From the NCBI GenBank assembly GCA_016710165.1, contig JADJLJ010000001.1:2170001-2234000 (forward strand): a stretch of DNA of 64,000 nt, read 5' to 3'. The notes under the pieces are model-generated. The model saw only the letters and a list, made by a program, of their open reading frames with translations, was not told the origin of the DNA and searched no databases. The stretch comes from Chitinophagaceae bacterium (GTDB lineage Bacteria > Bacteroidota > Bacteroidia > Chitinophagales > Chitinophagaceae). The translations under genes and the position numbers were made by a program. The first letter of the stretch is position 1. Every line of letters starts with the position of its first letter. Below are positions 26,524-35,379 of the stretch, piece after piece.

Positions 26524-26532
26524 AGCAGTTTT

Positions 26533-27753
26533 TTAATTCAGTTTTCGGATGATCAGGGAGGAATTCGTTCCTCCGAATCCAAAAGAGTTGGACAAAAATA
26601 CAACTATATCTTTTTCTATGGCACTTTTTGCAATATTGAGTTTGGCCGAATCCTCATCCGGGTTCTCAAAATTGATATTGGGCGCCACAAAGGAGTTTTG
26701 CATCATGAGCAATGAATAAACGATCTCACTGGCCCCCGCCATCCAGCATTCATGGCCGGTCATGGATTTTGTTGAACTTACCAACGGTTTGTACTGCCCA
26801 AAAACTTCATCAATCGCCCTTGCCTCGCTGGCATCGCCCGCCGGCGTTGATGTGGCATGTGCATTTATATAATCAATTTCCTTTGCATCTATCCCGGCGT
26901 CTTTCAATGCCCTGTGCAATGACCGGACCGGACCCTCAACGGTTGGGTTTGAAATATGGCCGCCATTGGATGAGAACCCATAACCGATCACTTCGCCCAG
27001 GATCTTCGCCCCTCTTTTTTGTGCCGACTCCAGGCTTTCCAGTATAACCGTTGCAGCACCTCCGCTGGGGATCAATCCATCCCGGTCCCGGTCAAACGGG
27101 CGGGAGGCACGGGTTGGATCCGATTCCCGGATCGAAAATGCAGAGAGGGCATCAAAGGTTCCCATGGATAAATGGTTTATCTCCTGGGCGCCCCCGCAAA
27201 TGATACAATCCTGTAAACCCGTTTTTATAAAGTGATAACCAAGGCCTATGGAATGAGACCCGCTGGCACAGGCTGCACTGATCGTAAAATTTATACCCCT
27301 CAGTTTAAAGATGGTTGCCAGGTTCATGGTCACGGTCGAGTTCATGGTTTGAAAAACCGCTCCCGAGCCTACCAGCGTGGTATCTTTTTTCTCCCGGATG
27401 ATATCATCCGCTTCTATCACCGCTTTGCCCGAACTGTCGTTACCATATAAGATCCCGATCTCGTTCGCCTGGATATGATCGGCATCAATACCGGCATTTG
27501 CCAACGCTTCGATGGTGGCCAGGTACGCATATTCCCCCTGCTCAGGCAGCATGATACGTGCCCGCCGGTCTAATTTTCCTTTCAGGTCGGGTTTATCTAC
27601 ATAGCCGGTCAGCCCCGAACGGTAACCATACTCTTTACGCACCGGGTCGAGTATGATACCGGACCTTCCTTTGTACAGCGAGTCCCTTACCTCTTCGAGG
27701 TTCTTTCCTATGCAGGAATAAATACCCATGCCTGTTATAACTACCCTGTTCAT
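26533..27753 (-). CDS. FabF-like beta-ketoacyl-ACP synthase
   Basis: 406 aa, the most FabF-like of the set: I-S-A-A-C-A-S-G-S-H-S-I-G (Cys), N-A-H-A-T-S-T-P-A-G-D (His), S-M-T-G-H-E-C-W-M-A-G-A-S-E (His) and the terminal N-S-F-G-F-G-G-T-N-S-S-L-I. In aryl-polyene operons a KS of this class does the first condensation on the aryl primer. It precedes ACP 3 and follows FabG after a 114-base gap made of short AATGACT-type repeats. Confidence 0.92.
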   Translation of the reverse strand: MNRVVITGMGIYSCIGKNLEEVRDSLYKGRSGIILDPVRKEYGYRSGLTGYVDKPDLKGKLDRRARIMLPEQGEYAYLATIEALANAGIDADHIQANEIGILYGNDSSGKAVIEADDIIREKKDTTLVGSGAVFQTMNSTVTMNLATIFKLRGINFTISAACASGSHSIGLGYHFIKTGLQDCIICGGAQEINHLSMGTFDALSAFSIRESDPTRASRPFDRDRDGLIPSGGAATVILESLESAQKRGAKILGEVIGYGFSSNGGHISNPTVEGPVRSLHRALKDAGIDAKEIDYINAHATSTPAGDASEARAIDEVFGQYKPLVSSTKSMTGHECWMAGASEIVYSLLMMQNSFVAPNINFENPDEDSAKLNIAKSAIEKDIVVFLSNSFGFGGTNSSLIIRKLN

Positions 27754-27773
27754 AATTTTTTATGTCATTGGAT

Positions 27774-27856
27774 ATTAGTCACTAGTCACTGGTCATTGGT
27801 AAGTCTCTTTGGGTTTAGTGGTCTCCCAATGACTTAATGACTCAATGACTCAATAA
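27774..27856. repeat. Short direct and dyad repeats between fabG and the FabF-like gene
   Basis: GTCACTAGTCACTGGTCATTGG on the left and several AATGACT units on the right, partly complementary. No coding potential. It lies inside the operon, as the 18142-18217 repeat does. Confidence 0.6.
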
Positions 27857-27867
27857 CTAATTCACCA

Positions 27868-28596
27868 TCAGGTATACAACCCGCCATTCACAGAAATAAC
27901 TTCCCCGGTTATATAAGAAGCCCCTTGTGAAGCCAGGAACCCAACCGTTTTTGCCACTTCTTCGGGTGAACCAAACCGTTTTACCGGTATCATGGCCTTC
28001 AGTTCATTCTCATTCAGGTCACTGGTCATATCTGTCTTAATAAATCCCGGCGCCACCGCATTCACGGTGATCCCCTTCCGGGCTATCTCCTGTGCCAGGG
28101 CCTTGGTGGCGCCTATCACGCCGGCTTTGGCCGCGGAATAATTGACTTGCCCCGCCATTCCCTTTATGCCCGAAAGGGAAACAATATTAATGATACGGCC
28201 ATATTTTTTCATCAGCATACTGTTCACCACCAACCGGGTAACATAAAAGAACCCGTCAAGACTGGTGTTTACCACCCGGTCCCATTGTTCATCTTTCATC
28301 CACATCATCAGCCCGTCGTCCCGTAAGCCGGCATTATTCACCAGCACTTCGATCACTTTATCTTCATTGGCTTCCATCCAGCCGCCCAGTTTGCTGTTTA
28401 TCTGTTCCTTGTCCGAAACATCAAACCGGATGATCTCTCCATCCATCCCTTTCTCTTTTACAAGGGCAAGGGTTTGCAATGCTTCCGTTTCATTCGATCT
28501 GTAATTGATGAGCACATTATATCCCATCCCGGCCAATTCAATACAAACAGCCCTTCCAATACCTCTTGAACCTCCCGTTACTAATGCAAATTTCAT
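27868..28596 (-). CDS. 3-oxoacyl-ACP reductase FabG-like (polyene ketoreductase)
   Basis: 242-aa short-chain dehydrogenase: NADPH motif T-G-G-S-R-G-I-G-R-A (residues 7-16), N-N-A-G at about 88, catalytic Ser in I-V-S-L-S-G and Y-S-A-A-K-A-G with the Tyr-Lys pair. It reduces the beta-keto group in each extension cycle. With KS, dehydratase and no enoyl reductase in sight, the set gives conjugated double bonds, as needed for a polyene. Confidence 0.93.
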   Translation of the reverse strand: MKFALVTGGSRGIGRAVCIELAGMGYNVLINYRSNETEALQTLALVKEKGMDGEIIRFDVSDKEQINSKLGGWMEANEDKVIEVLVNNAGLRDDGLMMWMKDEQWDRVVNTSLDGFFYVTRLVVNSMLMKKYGRIINIVSLSGIKGMAGQVNYSAAKAGVIGATKALAQEIARKGITVNAVAPGFIKTDMTSDLNENELKAMIPVKRFGSPEEVAKTVGFLASQGASYITGEVISVNGGLYT

Positions 28597-28668
28597 CTGA
28601 ATTTATTATTTGGCGGTAATATTATTTGCCGGTACCATTTATTAATTGGTTGCTTTCTTTTCAACAAA

Positions 28669-30246
28669 TCAGGAAGTAATTTGTTCCGGTACGATCCCTA
28701 ATTTGAAGGAAATAACAGGGTCGGCCTTCTCAAAATAGTTTTTGATCCTTTCCAGGTCTTTGTATTTGGGTTTGTCTTCAATAAAGCTGGGGAATATCTT
28801 TCTCACTTCCGAATAAATATGATGGGTCTCGGAGGAGAGCCGGTCGGTGCATTTCAGGTAATCGATCGCCTGCAGCACCGTCATCATCTGTATGGCAAGC
28901 ACTTCAAACGAATTGTTGATGACCCGCCTGGTCATCAACGCAGCATTACAGCCCATGCTTACAATGTCCTGGTTGTCGTTGTTATTCGGTATGCTGTGTA
29001 CATACATGGGAAAAGACATGGTCTGGTTCTCGGCCACCGTGGAAGTTGCCGTAAACTGCATCCCCTGCATCCCGAAGTTGAAGCCCAGTACACCCAGGTT
29101 CACAAAGGGCGGGAATTTCTGGTTCAGCTTTTCATTCAGTAAATAATTCAGCTGCCTTTCCGAAAGCATGGACAGCTTGGTAACAGCGATCTTTAATTTA
29201 TCCATCTCCAGCGAAACATAATCGCCGTGGAAATTGCCGCCATGAAAAATATTCTGGTTCTCGTGATCGATCACCGGGTTATCATTGACCGAATTGAGTT
29301 CATCCACCACCACTTTTTCTGACTGGCAGATGGTATCGTAAATGGGGCCCAGCACCTGGGTAACACAGCGCAATGAATAGTACTCCTGCACTTTGTCCTG
29401 GAAGACCTCCTGGTCGAGTTTCTCGGGATTATACAAATGCTCCGAACGGTTGCGGATCATTTTACTGTCCTTCAGGATATCCCGGAGCTGGGCAGCAACT
29501 TTATTCTGTCCTTTATGATGTTTTACCACGTTCAATTCATAGGAATAATGGTCGTCAAACGCTTCCACCACTTCATTGATCATGGCCGAAAGCATCACCG
29601 ACCATTCCAATAGTTTTTGCGCCTGTATAATATTTAACATGCCGATGCCGGTCATGGCCGAAGTGCCATTTAGGATGGCCAGTCCCTCCCGTATATGGAT
29701 GGTCAGCGGCTTAATCTTCAGCCGGGAAAATACCTGTGCCGCTGGCTGAACCTCTCCGTTATAAATTACTTCTCCCTCGCCGATCAATACCAGGCCCAGG
29801 TGTGCCAGTTGAACCAGGTCGCCGCTGGCTCCTACGCCGCCGTGCTCATAAATACAGGGGGTCACGTTTTTATTGATCAGTTCCCTGAGCAGCTCCACTG
29901 TTTCGGGATGAACCCCGGAATAGCCCTGCATGAGGCTGTTGAGCCGGGCAATCATTACTGCTTTTACCATGATGTGCGACATCAGGTTTCCGCTGCCGGA
30001 ACTGTGGCTCCGGATCAGGTTATACTGAAGCTGAAGCATGTTCTCTTCACTTACCTTATACTGGGCCATGGGGCCAAAACCGGTATTGATGCCGTAAATG
30101 AGCTTATTCGAGGAGAAATTCTTCAAAAACCGGAAATTCACATCCACTTTTTCAACCGTCTTTTTATCTAAAGCAACCTTCTTTTCCTTGAAAAGTATAT
30201 CAGAGAAATCATCTAAGGAAAGGGCTCTGTCTCCAACATGTACCAT
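28669..30246 (-). CDS. Tyrosine ammonia-lyase (HAL/PAL/TAL family)
   Basis: 525-aa aromatic amino-acid lyase. Ala140-Ser141-Gly142 in G-V-G-A-S-G-D-L-V-Q-L-A-H-L form the MIO electrophile; N-G-T-S-A-M-T-G and the S-I-P-N-N-N-D-N-Q-D-I-V-S-M-G segment complete the active site. L-Q-Y-N-L-I-R-S-H-S-S-G is nearly the same as I remember from the Flavobacterium johnsoniae tyrosine lyase, with His at the ring-recognition site that favours tyrosine over phenylalanine. It makes 4-coumarate, the aryl starter of flexirubin. It is the first gene of block B. Confidence 0.9.
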   Translation of the reverse strand: MVHVGDRALSLDDFSDILFKEKKVALDKKTVEKVDVNFRFLKNFSSNKLIYGINTGFGPMAQYKVSEENMLQLQYNLIRSHSSGSGNLMSHIMVKAVMIARLNSLMQGYSGVHPETVELLRELINKNVTPCIYEHGGVGASGDLVQLAHLGLVLIGEGEVIYNGEVQPAAQVFSRLKIKPLTIHIREGLAILNGTSAMTGIGMLNIIQAQKLLEWSVMLSAMINEVVEAFDDHYSYELNVVKHHKGQNKVAAQLRDILKDSKMIRNRSEHLYNPEKLDQEVFQDKVQEYYSLRCVTQVLGPIYDTICQSEKVVVDELNSVNDNPVIDHENQNIFHGGNFHGDYVSLEMDKLKIAVTKLSMLSERQLNYLLNEKLNQKFPPFVNLGVLGFNFGMQGMQFTATSTVAENQTMSFPMYVHSIPNNNDNQDIVSMGCNAALMTRRVINNSFEVLAIQMMTVLQAIDYLKCTDRLSSETHHIYSEVRKIFPSFIEDKPKYKDLERIKNYFEKADPVISFKLGIVPEQITS

Positions 30247-30335
30247 GATCCGAATTTTATCTGCAATTAAATTGTTTGGTAACTATTCAGGTAAAAATAG
30301 AATAAAGATTTCAAATTTTATTTTTTTGACCTGCC

Positions 30336-30350
30336 ATACCTTGAAGGTAT
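30336..30350. promoter_or_regulatory. 15-base palindrome in the divergent region, possible operator
   Basis: ATACCTT-G-AAGGTAT is a perfect 7+1+7 palindrome about 90 bases above the TAL start and about 97 bases before the divergent secreted-protein gene. Its position between divergent units fits a regulator site, but no regulator or promoter box is firmly placed around it. Confidence 0.35.
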
Positions 30351-30446
30351 AAAAACAGGGTACAACAAATTTGTGGCGATTGGGTATTTTTATTGCCGGA
30401 TTTTTTTATACTTTTAATTAATTATCACCTAAAAACAACTTTTCAT

Positions 30447-31031
30447 ATGAAACGCATAACTGGTTTATTTGCTATTTCCCTTATTGTCCTGGGCTCCCTG
30501 ACAGCCAATGCTCAGCGGATCAAAACCAAGAGCGGCAACGAGAATATTATTAAGAATGAATCCACTATTAACATTGAATTTGTATACGACGGCCTGAGCG
30601 TAGGCAAATATGATGTGGAAGCCGATTATATCAAGGCAAAAACAGATGAATACAACAAAAAAGAGCCGGGCAGGGGCGACTCCTGGGCCAGGAGCTGGGT
30701 CAGTGACCGGGAATCAAGATTTGAGCCCCGGTTCATCAACGAATTCCAGGATGCCACCGGTATGACCGTAAAAAAAGATGCCAAATACACCCTTGTATTC
30801 AAAACCACTTCCATTGAACCGGGTTATAATATTGTGATCAGCCGGAAAAATGCAGAGATCGATGCCGAAGCGTGGATCGTTGAAACGGCCAATAAATCAA
30901 ATAAACTGGCGGAGTTCACCATATCCAATGCACCCGGAAGGATTTATGGCGGGTATGATTACGATACTGGACTACGGATACAGGAATCGTATGCCGTGTC
31001 TGGCAAAAGGCTGGGTAAATACCTGAAATAA
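30447..31031 (+). CDS. Secreted hypothetical protein, tandem paralog 1
   Basis: 194 aa from the ATG at 30447 (upstream open codons precede the signal peptide). Signal peptide K-R-I-T-G-L-F-A-I-S-L-I-V-L-G-S-L-T-A-N-A, then a beta-rich domain with E-S-T-I-N-I-E-F-V-Y-D, K-D-A-K-Y-T-L-V-F-K-T and S-I-E-P-G-Y-N-I. The next gene repeats all of these blocks, so the two arose by tandem duplication. The pair is the only plus-strand unit between blocks B and C. Family not recognised; periplasmic or outer-membrane-associated location expected. Confidence 0.7.
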   Translation: MKRITGLFAISLIVLGSLTANAQRIKTKSGNENIIKNESTINIEFVYDGLSVGKYDVEADYIKAKTDEYNKKEPGRGDSWARSWVSDRESRFEPRFINEFQDATGMTVKKDAKYTLVFKTTSIEPGYNIVISRKNAEIDAEAWIVETANKSNKLAEFTISNAPGRIYGGYDYDTGLRIQESYAVSGKRLGKYLK

Positions 31032-31051
31032 AGAAATTAACAACAAAAATG

Positions 31052-31089
31052 AATAAAGACTTCCCATAAAAAGGAAGTCTTTATTTTTG
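31052..31089 (+). terminator. Strong intrinsic terminator between the tandem paralogs
   Basis: Perfect 13-base arms AATAAAGACTTCC (31052-31064) and GGAAGTCTTTATT (31073-31085) with an 8-base loop, running into a T tract. The tail also reads TATTTTTG (31082-31089), a match to the -7 consensus, so the second paralog may be started by a promoter built into the terminator tail. Confidence 0.85.
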
Positions 31090-31117
31090 CCACTGTTAAA
31101 CCAAACGATCATACCAA

Positions 31118-31714
31118 ATGAAAACTATTAAAATGCTACTGGCCATTGCAGCCATCCTGGTTAGTTCTATCAGCGCTTATGCACAGCAGGTTGACCTGAC
31201 CAGGGGCGATCTTTCCATTTTAAAGGAGGAGAACTCGATCAACATTGAGTTTACCTATGATAAGATGACCGTGGGCGATGATGGCAAAGAAGCAGACTAT
31301 ATAAAAAGGAAAAGGACCGAACTGAATGACAAGGAAAAAGGAAGCGGGGAGATCTGGGCACGGAAATGGGAAGAAGACAAAGCCACGAAATTTGGCCCGA
31401 AGTTCATCCTTGGTTTTACAAACCTCAGTAAAATGACGGTCAGCAAGGATGCGAAATACACCCTCCTCTTTAATACCAAAGCGCTGGAACCGGGTTACAG
31501 CGTTGGGGTTTCAAAAAGAAATGCGGGCATTGACGGAACGGTTACTATTGTAGAAACGGCCAACCCGTCAAAAAAACTTGTCGTTCTTTCTGTCGAAAGG
31601 CCCGGCGAGAACATGTTCCGGGGAGCAGCTTTTGATGCCGGATCCAGGATCGCTGATGCCTATTACCTATCCGGGCAGAAGGTTGGTAAATTCATAAGCA
31701 AGAATAAAGATTAG
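31118..31714 (+). CDS. Secreted hypothetical protein, tandem paralog 2
   Basis: 198 aa with signal peptide (M-L-L-A-I-A-A-I-L-V-S-S-I-S-A-Y-A, then Q-Q). Aligned by eye to paralog 1 it shares E-N/S-x-I-N-I-E-F-x-Y-D, E-A-D-Y-I-K, W-A-R-x-W, K-D-A-K-Y-T-L-x-F, L/I-E-P-G-Y and a closing S-G-Q/K-x-V/L-G-K. It is separated from paralog 1 by a strong terminator, so the two copies are probably expressed separately. It is convergent with the PaaK-like ligase, with 5 bases between them. Function unknown. Confidence 0.7.
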   Translation: MKTIKMLLAIAAILVSSISAYAQQVDLTRGDLSILKEENSINIEFTYDKMTVGDDGKEADYIKRKRTELNDKEKGSGEIWARKWEEDKATKFGPKFILGFTNLSKMTVSKDAKYTLLFNTKALEPGYSVGVSKRNAGIDGTVTIVETANPSKKLVVLSVERPGENMFRGAAFDAGSRIADAYYLSGQKVGKFISKNKD

Positions 31715-31719
31715 ATCTT

Positions 31720-33015
31720 TTAATTCCTCCTGTCGATAAACCTGATCGCCTTCCGGCTTCCTTCAGGGAACTGTATCTTCTGCATCTCCTCTTTGGATAC
31801 GTACCGGATATGCGGACTCACCCGTAAGCGGGCCTGCAGGTTGGACCGTATCTTACGGTTGATCTCTTCGCTGCTGTTCAGCGGCAGCAGGTGCAGCATC
31901 ACTTCATCCATACCTATATCATTGGAATATACTTCGGCAACAAAATCCTGTACTTCTTCCATTTCGTTCAACAAGTCAAAAATGGAAGGTGGGTATAAGG
32001 TGGTGCCCTTGTATTTTATCATTTGTTTTTTTCTTCCCATCACCGGGGACAACCGTAATGTGTTGCGGCCGCATTTGCATGGTGCATCATCATACACACA
32101 TATATCGCCTGTCTTGTAGCGAAGCAGGGGCATGCCTTCCACACCCAGGGTGGTAATGGTCACTTCACCCGGTTCACCGGCTGCAACCGGCTTATTCATT
32201 TCATCCAGCAGTTCCACGATCAGAAGATCGGGTTGCAGGTGCCCTCCTTTACACTCGCTGCATTCCGTAAAGGCGGTCTGCATTTCGGTGGAAGCATAGG
32301 TAGAGAATAATTTGATGTTCCAGGCGTCGGTGATGCGTTTGCCCAATGTGTTCAGGGAAAAATCGGTGTTGCGGATATTTTCCCCGATGCAGATCGCTTT
32401 CTTTACTGTTGAAGAATTAACATCGATCTTATGTTCATTTGCAAATTGTACCAGCTTCAGGATAAAGGAAGGGACCGCAACAATGGCCGTTGGCTTCAAT
32501 CGCTGGATGGTCTCCCATTGCAGGGAGGGTACACCGGGACCAAGCCGGATAATGCCTGCGCCTAATTTGCGGAGGCCGGCATAATAGGCCATGCCCGCCA
32601 TGAATTGCCGGTCAAGCGTCAGCATCAGCTGGTAAATATCATCTGCCGATCCTTCGGCACTTACAAAAGAGGAGTATTCATTGTATGTAAGCCGGCCGAG
32701 GTCATTTTCGGTAAGCGCAATGGTAACCGGGCTGCCCAGTGTACCGGAAGTGGAACTGTATTCTATGATCCTGTTCTTAGGCACACATAAAAAATCATTG
32801 TTACGCTGCTGCAGGTCTTCCTTCACCGTAACCGGTATCACCGAAAGGTCTTCAATGGTCTTGATCCCTTTTACATTGAACCGGGCACTGGTGAACAGTT
32901 CCCGGTAAAAGGGAGAACGTTCATTCAGGTATGCAACGGATTCCTGCAGTTTTTTTTCCTGCATCCGTTTGATCTGTTCCTTGCTTTCAAATGCTGCTTC
33001 GGGAGAATAGTTCAT
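31720..33015 (-). CDS. PaaK-like AMP-forming acyl ligase
   Basis: 431 aa adenylate-forming enzyme of the phenylacetate-CoA ligase branch. E-Y-S-S-T-S-G-T-L-G-S-P-V is the ATP/P-loop-like motif, F-S-T-Y-A-S-T-E the adenine motif, and R-Y-K-T-G-D-I the hinge region, with a C-x-C-G-R-N segment typical of PaaK. In this pathway it most likely activates 4-coumarate (product of the lyase at 28669) for loading on CoA or ACP. It is the last gene of block C. Confidence 0.85.
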   Translation of the reverse strand: MNYSPEAAFESKEQIKRMQEKKLQESVAYLNERSPFYRELFTSARFNVKGIKTIEDLSVIPVTVKEDLQQRNNDFLCVPKNRIIEYSSTSGTLGSPVTIALTENDLGRLTYNEYSSFVSAEGSADDIYQLMLTLDRQFMAGMAYYAGLRKLGAGIIRLGPGVPSLQWETIQRLKPTAIVAVPSFILKLVQFANEHKIDVNSSTVKKAICIGENIRNTDFSLNTLGKRITDAWNIKLFSTYASTEMQTAFTECSECKGGHLQPDLLIVELLDEMNKPVAAGEPGEVTITTLGVEGMPLLRYKTGDICVYDDAPCKCGRNTLRLSPVMGRKKQMIKYKGTTLYPPSIFDLLNEMEEVQDFVAEVYSNDIGMDEVMLHLLPLNSSEEINRKIRSNLQARLRVSPHIRYVSKEEMQKIQFPEGSRKAIRFIDRRN

Positions 33016-33050
33016 ATATTTTCAATTATTGTCATTCGCCTGATCCATGA

Positions 33051-34760
33051 TCATCCTGCTGTTTCTGTTACTGCTTTCGGGTAAAACCACATCAGTTCCA
33101 CATCTTTAATAATGGAGGGGCCGGGAGTGATCGCATCGGCCGATCCGGTATCCAGCATCATTGCATTTTCCTTTTTTCCCAGGTTGATGGTATACGGGTT
33201 GACCTTTATGTCAGGGGCTGTTCCGTTCACCTCTGTACTTATGAACCGGAAGATCGCAACGGCCAATTGTTCCAGGATATTCATATTCTTTTCGATCTGT
33301 GTGACCATTTCCCCCGGGTTACGCTGTACTTCTATTTCTTCCTGGAATTTTCTTAAAACAGCCAGGTCAAAAGGATCAATATAGCGGTTAGAAAATACCC
33401 GGTTCTCAAAAGGCAGCCATTCAAGAAAAAGGTCCTGCATTATTTTATTCAGGCGTCCGAACTTCCTGCCCAGGCTATCGGGCGCAACAAAAAGTTCTTT
33501 AAGTATCCGGAGATTGGTAAATGCCTTGTTGGCAAACAAATGTGAAGGTATTGCCCAGTATGTTGCCCAGTCCCAGAATATTTTTATCACCATGATCTGG
33601 GTGTTTCCCATCAACAGGTATTTATTCTGGTAAACCGGTATCCAGCTATCCACCAATGCAAGGTGTGATTTTTCATAAATGGTGGCACGCCCGGAAATAT
33701 CCTCCCCGTCCATATCACGGAGTATCAGATCACTTAACCAGGAATTATTCAACGCAATGAAATCAGTTCCGGGTGAATAAAGCGGATCTAAAAAAGGGCC
33801 CGATTCACCGGTGGTTGCCCAGCGGTCTGCCGAATATATCCGTTCGGTATGATGGGCATAGTGTTTCAGTATCTTAAAATCCAGCAAACCATCTCCATGC
33901 CCGAGCGGTTCCAGCATTTTGTAAGGCAATGGTTCATTCTTTTTCATCCACTCCACTGCCTTTTCGTAGGTGTTGAATGTTTCAAACGGATGAACGGCCG
34001 GGTCTGCAACAATTCCGATGCTGGTGTTCTTAGACCCCAATGGAATGACCCATAACCAATAACCGGTATCCATGAAATGGACCGTGCTTAAATACCTTAA
34101 CCCCGGCTCAAGGTATGATCGCCATTCCTTGTTGTTGGTCCATGTATCAATATCGATAACCCCTTTAAGCCTCCACCACACTGCATTGGTATGATGTTCC
34201 ATCGGCTTCTGGAACTGCAGTTTGCGCTTCAGTATGCTGGACCTGCCGGATGCATCTGCCACCCAACGGCAGCGAACGGTGATCTCTTCGCCGTTCCGGA
34301 TATAAGAAACGCGGTGACCGGCATCCCTGTCAAGATCCACATTGGAAACTTTTGCTCCCAGTACCAGGTCGGTCCCTTTTTCCCTGGTCAACCGCATCAT
34401 GTAATTTTCCACGGTCCCCCTGTCAAGCTGGTGACTTGGCACCGGCAGCCGTAGCCGCGGGCCTAATTCAACACGGCTTGCAATATCATCCTTGGTATGT
34501 GATCTGAAAAAAAAGCGCAGGCCATGTTTGGGAAGTTCATGTTCTTCTAAATAATCTTTCAGGTTCAATACCTCCCGTAAATAATGAGTTCCGAGCTCTA
34601 CCGTTGATTCACCCACTTTATGTGCTGCAACAGCCGCGTCTGCTTCTCTTCTTTCCAGTACAAGAATGGAAAGGCCGGGCTTTGCATTTTTAAGCTGTAA
34701 GGAAAGCGTCAGACCTGCAAGCCCTCCGCCAAGTATCACCACATCATACTGATCATGCAT
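33051..34760 (-). CDS. Flavin-dependent halogenase-like oxidoreductase 2
   Basis: 569 aa: FAD motif L-G-G-G-L-A-G-L, H-K-V-G-E-S-T after strand 2, L-P-K-H-G-L-R-F-F-F with the candidate catalytic Lys, W-L-W-V-I-P (WxWxIP) and F-L-D-P-L-Y-S-P-G (FxxPxxSxG). It is about 150 residues longer than halogenase-like 1, the extra part being a C-terminal helical region. This looks like the tryptophan-halogenase branch present in flexirubin clusters. Chlorination of the aryl ring is likely; hydroxylation cannot be excluded without chemistry. Confidence 0.78.
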   Translation of the reverse strand: MHDQYDVVILGGGLAGLTLSLQLKNAKPGLSILVLERREADAAVAAHKVGESTVELGTHYLREVLNLKDYLEEHELPKHGLRFFFRSHTKDDIASRVELGPRLRLPVPSHQLDRGTVENYMMRLTREKGTDLVLGAKVSNVDLDRDAGHRVSYIRNGEEITVRCRWVADASGRSSILKRKLQFQKPMEHHTNAVWWRLKGVIDIDTWTNNKEWRSYLEPGLRYLSTVHFMDTGYWLWVIPLGSKNTSIGIVADPAVHPFETFNTYEKAVEWMKKNEPLPYKMLEPLGHGDGLLDFKILKHYAHHTERIYSADRWATTGESGPFLDPLYSPGTDFIALNNSWLSDLILRDMDGEDISGRATIYEKSHLALVDSWIPVYQNKYLLMGNTQIMVIKIFWDWATYWAIPSHLFANKAFTNLRILKELFVAPDSLGRKFGRLNKIMQDLFLEWLPFENRVFSNRYIDPFDLAVLRKFQEEIEVQRNPGEMVTQIEKNMNILEQLAVAIFRFISTEVNGTAPDIKVNPYTINLGKKENAMMLDTGSADAITPGPSIIKDVELMWFYPKAVTETAG

Positions 34761-34910
34761 AAAGATTATTTTATACTATTAAAAGTAATAAATTAAACAG
34801 TAGAATCACAAAGTATAAATACAGGATGGGTTGATCTTGTTTAATATAGCGGCCGGTATTTATCAGAAGGTTCGACGGTCAATAAATGCTTTGAAAAATC
34901 CGGCGGCAGC

Positions 34911-35288
34911 TTAACGGGATTCAATGATCACCATGGCACATGCCATTGTCTTAAGGTGGGAGAGCGAAACGAAAATATTTCCTATTCTCATTTCAGCAAC
35001 GGTATCCGCCGTTGTACCTGAAAAACGTAACTCCGGCTTTCCTTCACCATCATTATACACTTCAATTTCATGGAAGGCCGTTCCGCTCCGCCAGCCGGTG
35101 CCGATCGCTTTTAAGAAGGCTTCTTTGGCTGCAAAGCGGGCGGCATAGTGTTCGTACTTATTGGTCTTTGATTCACAATAAATAATTTCTGCCGGCGAAA
35201 AAACCAATTCCTTAAAGCCGGATTTCTTTTCCATCTTTTCGGCCACCCGTTCCACTTCGATCAGGTCGGTGCCGATGCCTAGGATCAT
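34911..35288 (-). CDS. acpS: Holo-[acyl-carrier-protein] synthase AcpS
   Basis: 125 aa from the ATG at 35288, directly before I-L-G-I-G-T-D-L-I-E-V; the longer upstream frame is not conserved-looking. G-T-D-L-I-E-V-E-R holds the metal Asp, F-A-A-K-E-A-F-L-K-A-I-G-T-G the Glu/Lys site. AcpS moves phosphopantetheine from CoA to the ACP serine. Placed in the pigment cluster it may serve the three cluster ACPs, though it could also be the cell's only AcpS. Confidence 0.92.
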   Translation of the reverse strand: MILGIGTDLIEVERVAEKMEKKSGFKELVFSPAEIIYCESKTNKYEHYAARFAAKEAFLKAIGTGWRSGTAFHEIEVYNDGEGKPELRFSGTTADTVAEMRIGNIFVSLSHLKTMACAMVIIESR

Positions 35289-35315
35289 GATGTTTGTTTT
35301 ATCTGGTGATTTTTT

Positions 35316-35379
35316 GAACCACATAGGCACATAGGAAACATAGAAAACAACCTATGTGATCTATGTGTCTATGTGGTTC
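35316..35379. repeat. Dyad repeat, family A (copy 2)
   Basis: Same 11-base arms as 12644-12705: GAACCACATAG at 35316-35326 and CTATGTGGTTC at 35369-35379. The core is again made of CACATAGG and CTATGTG words but differs in order. It fills the gap between acpS and the C45 gene. Confidence 0.85.
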
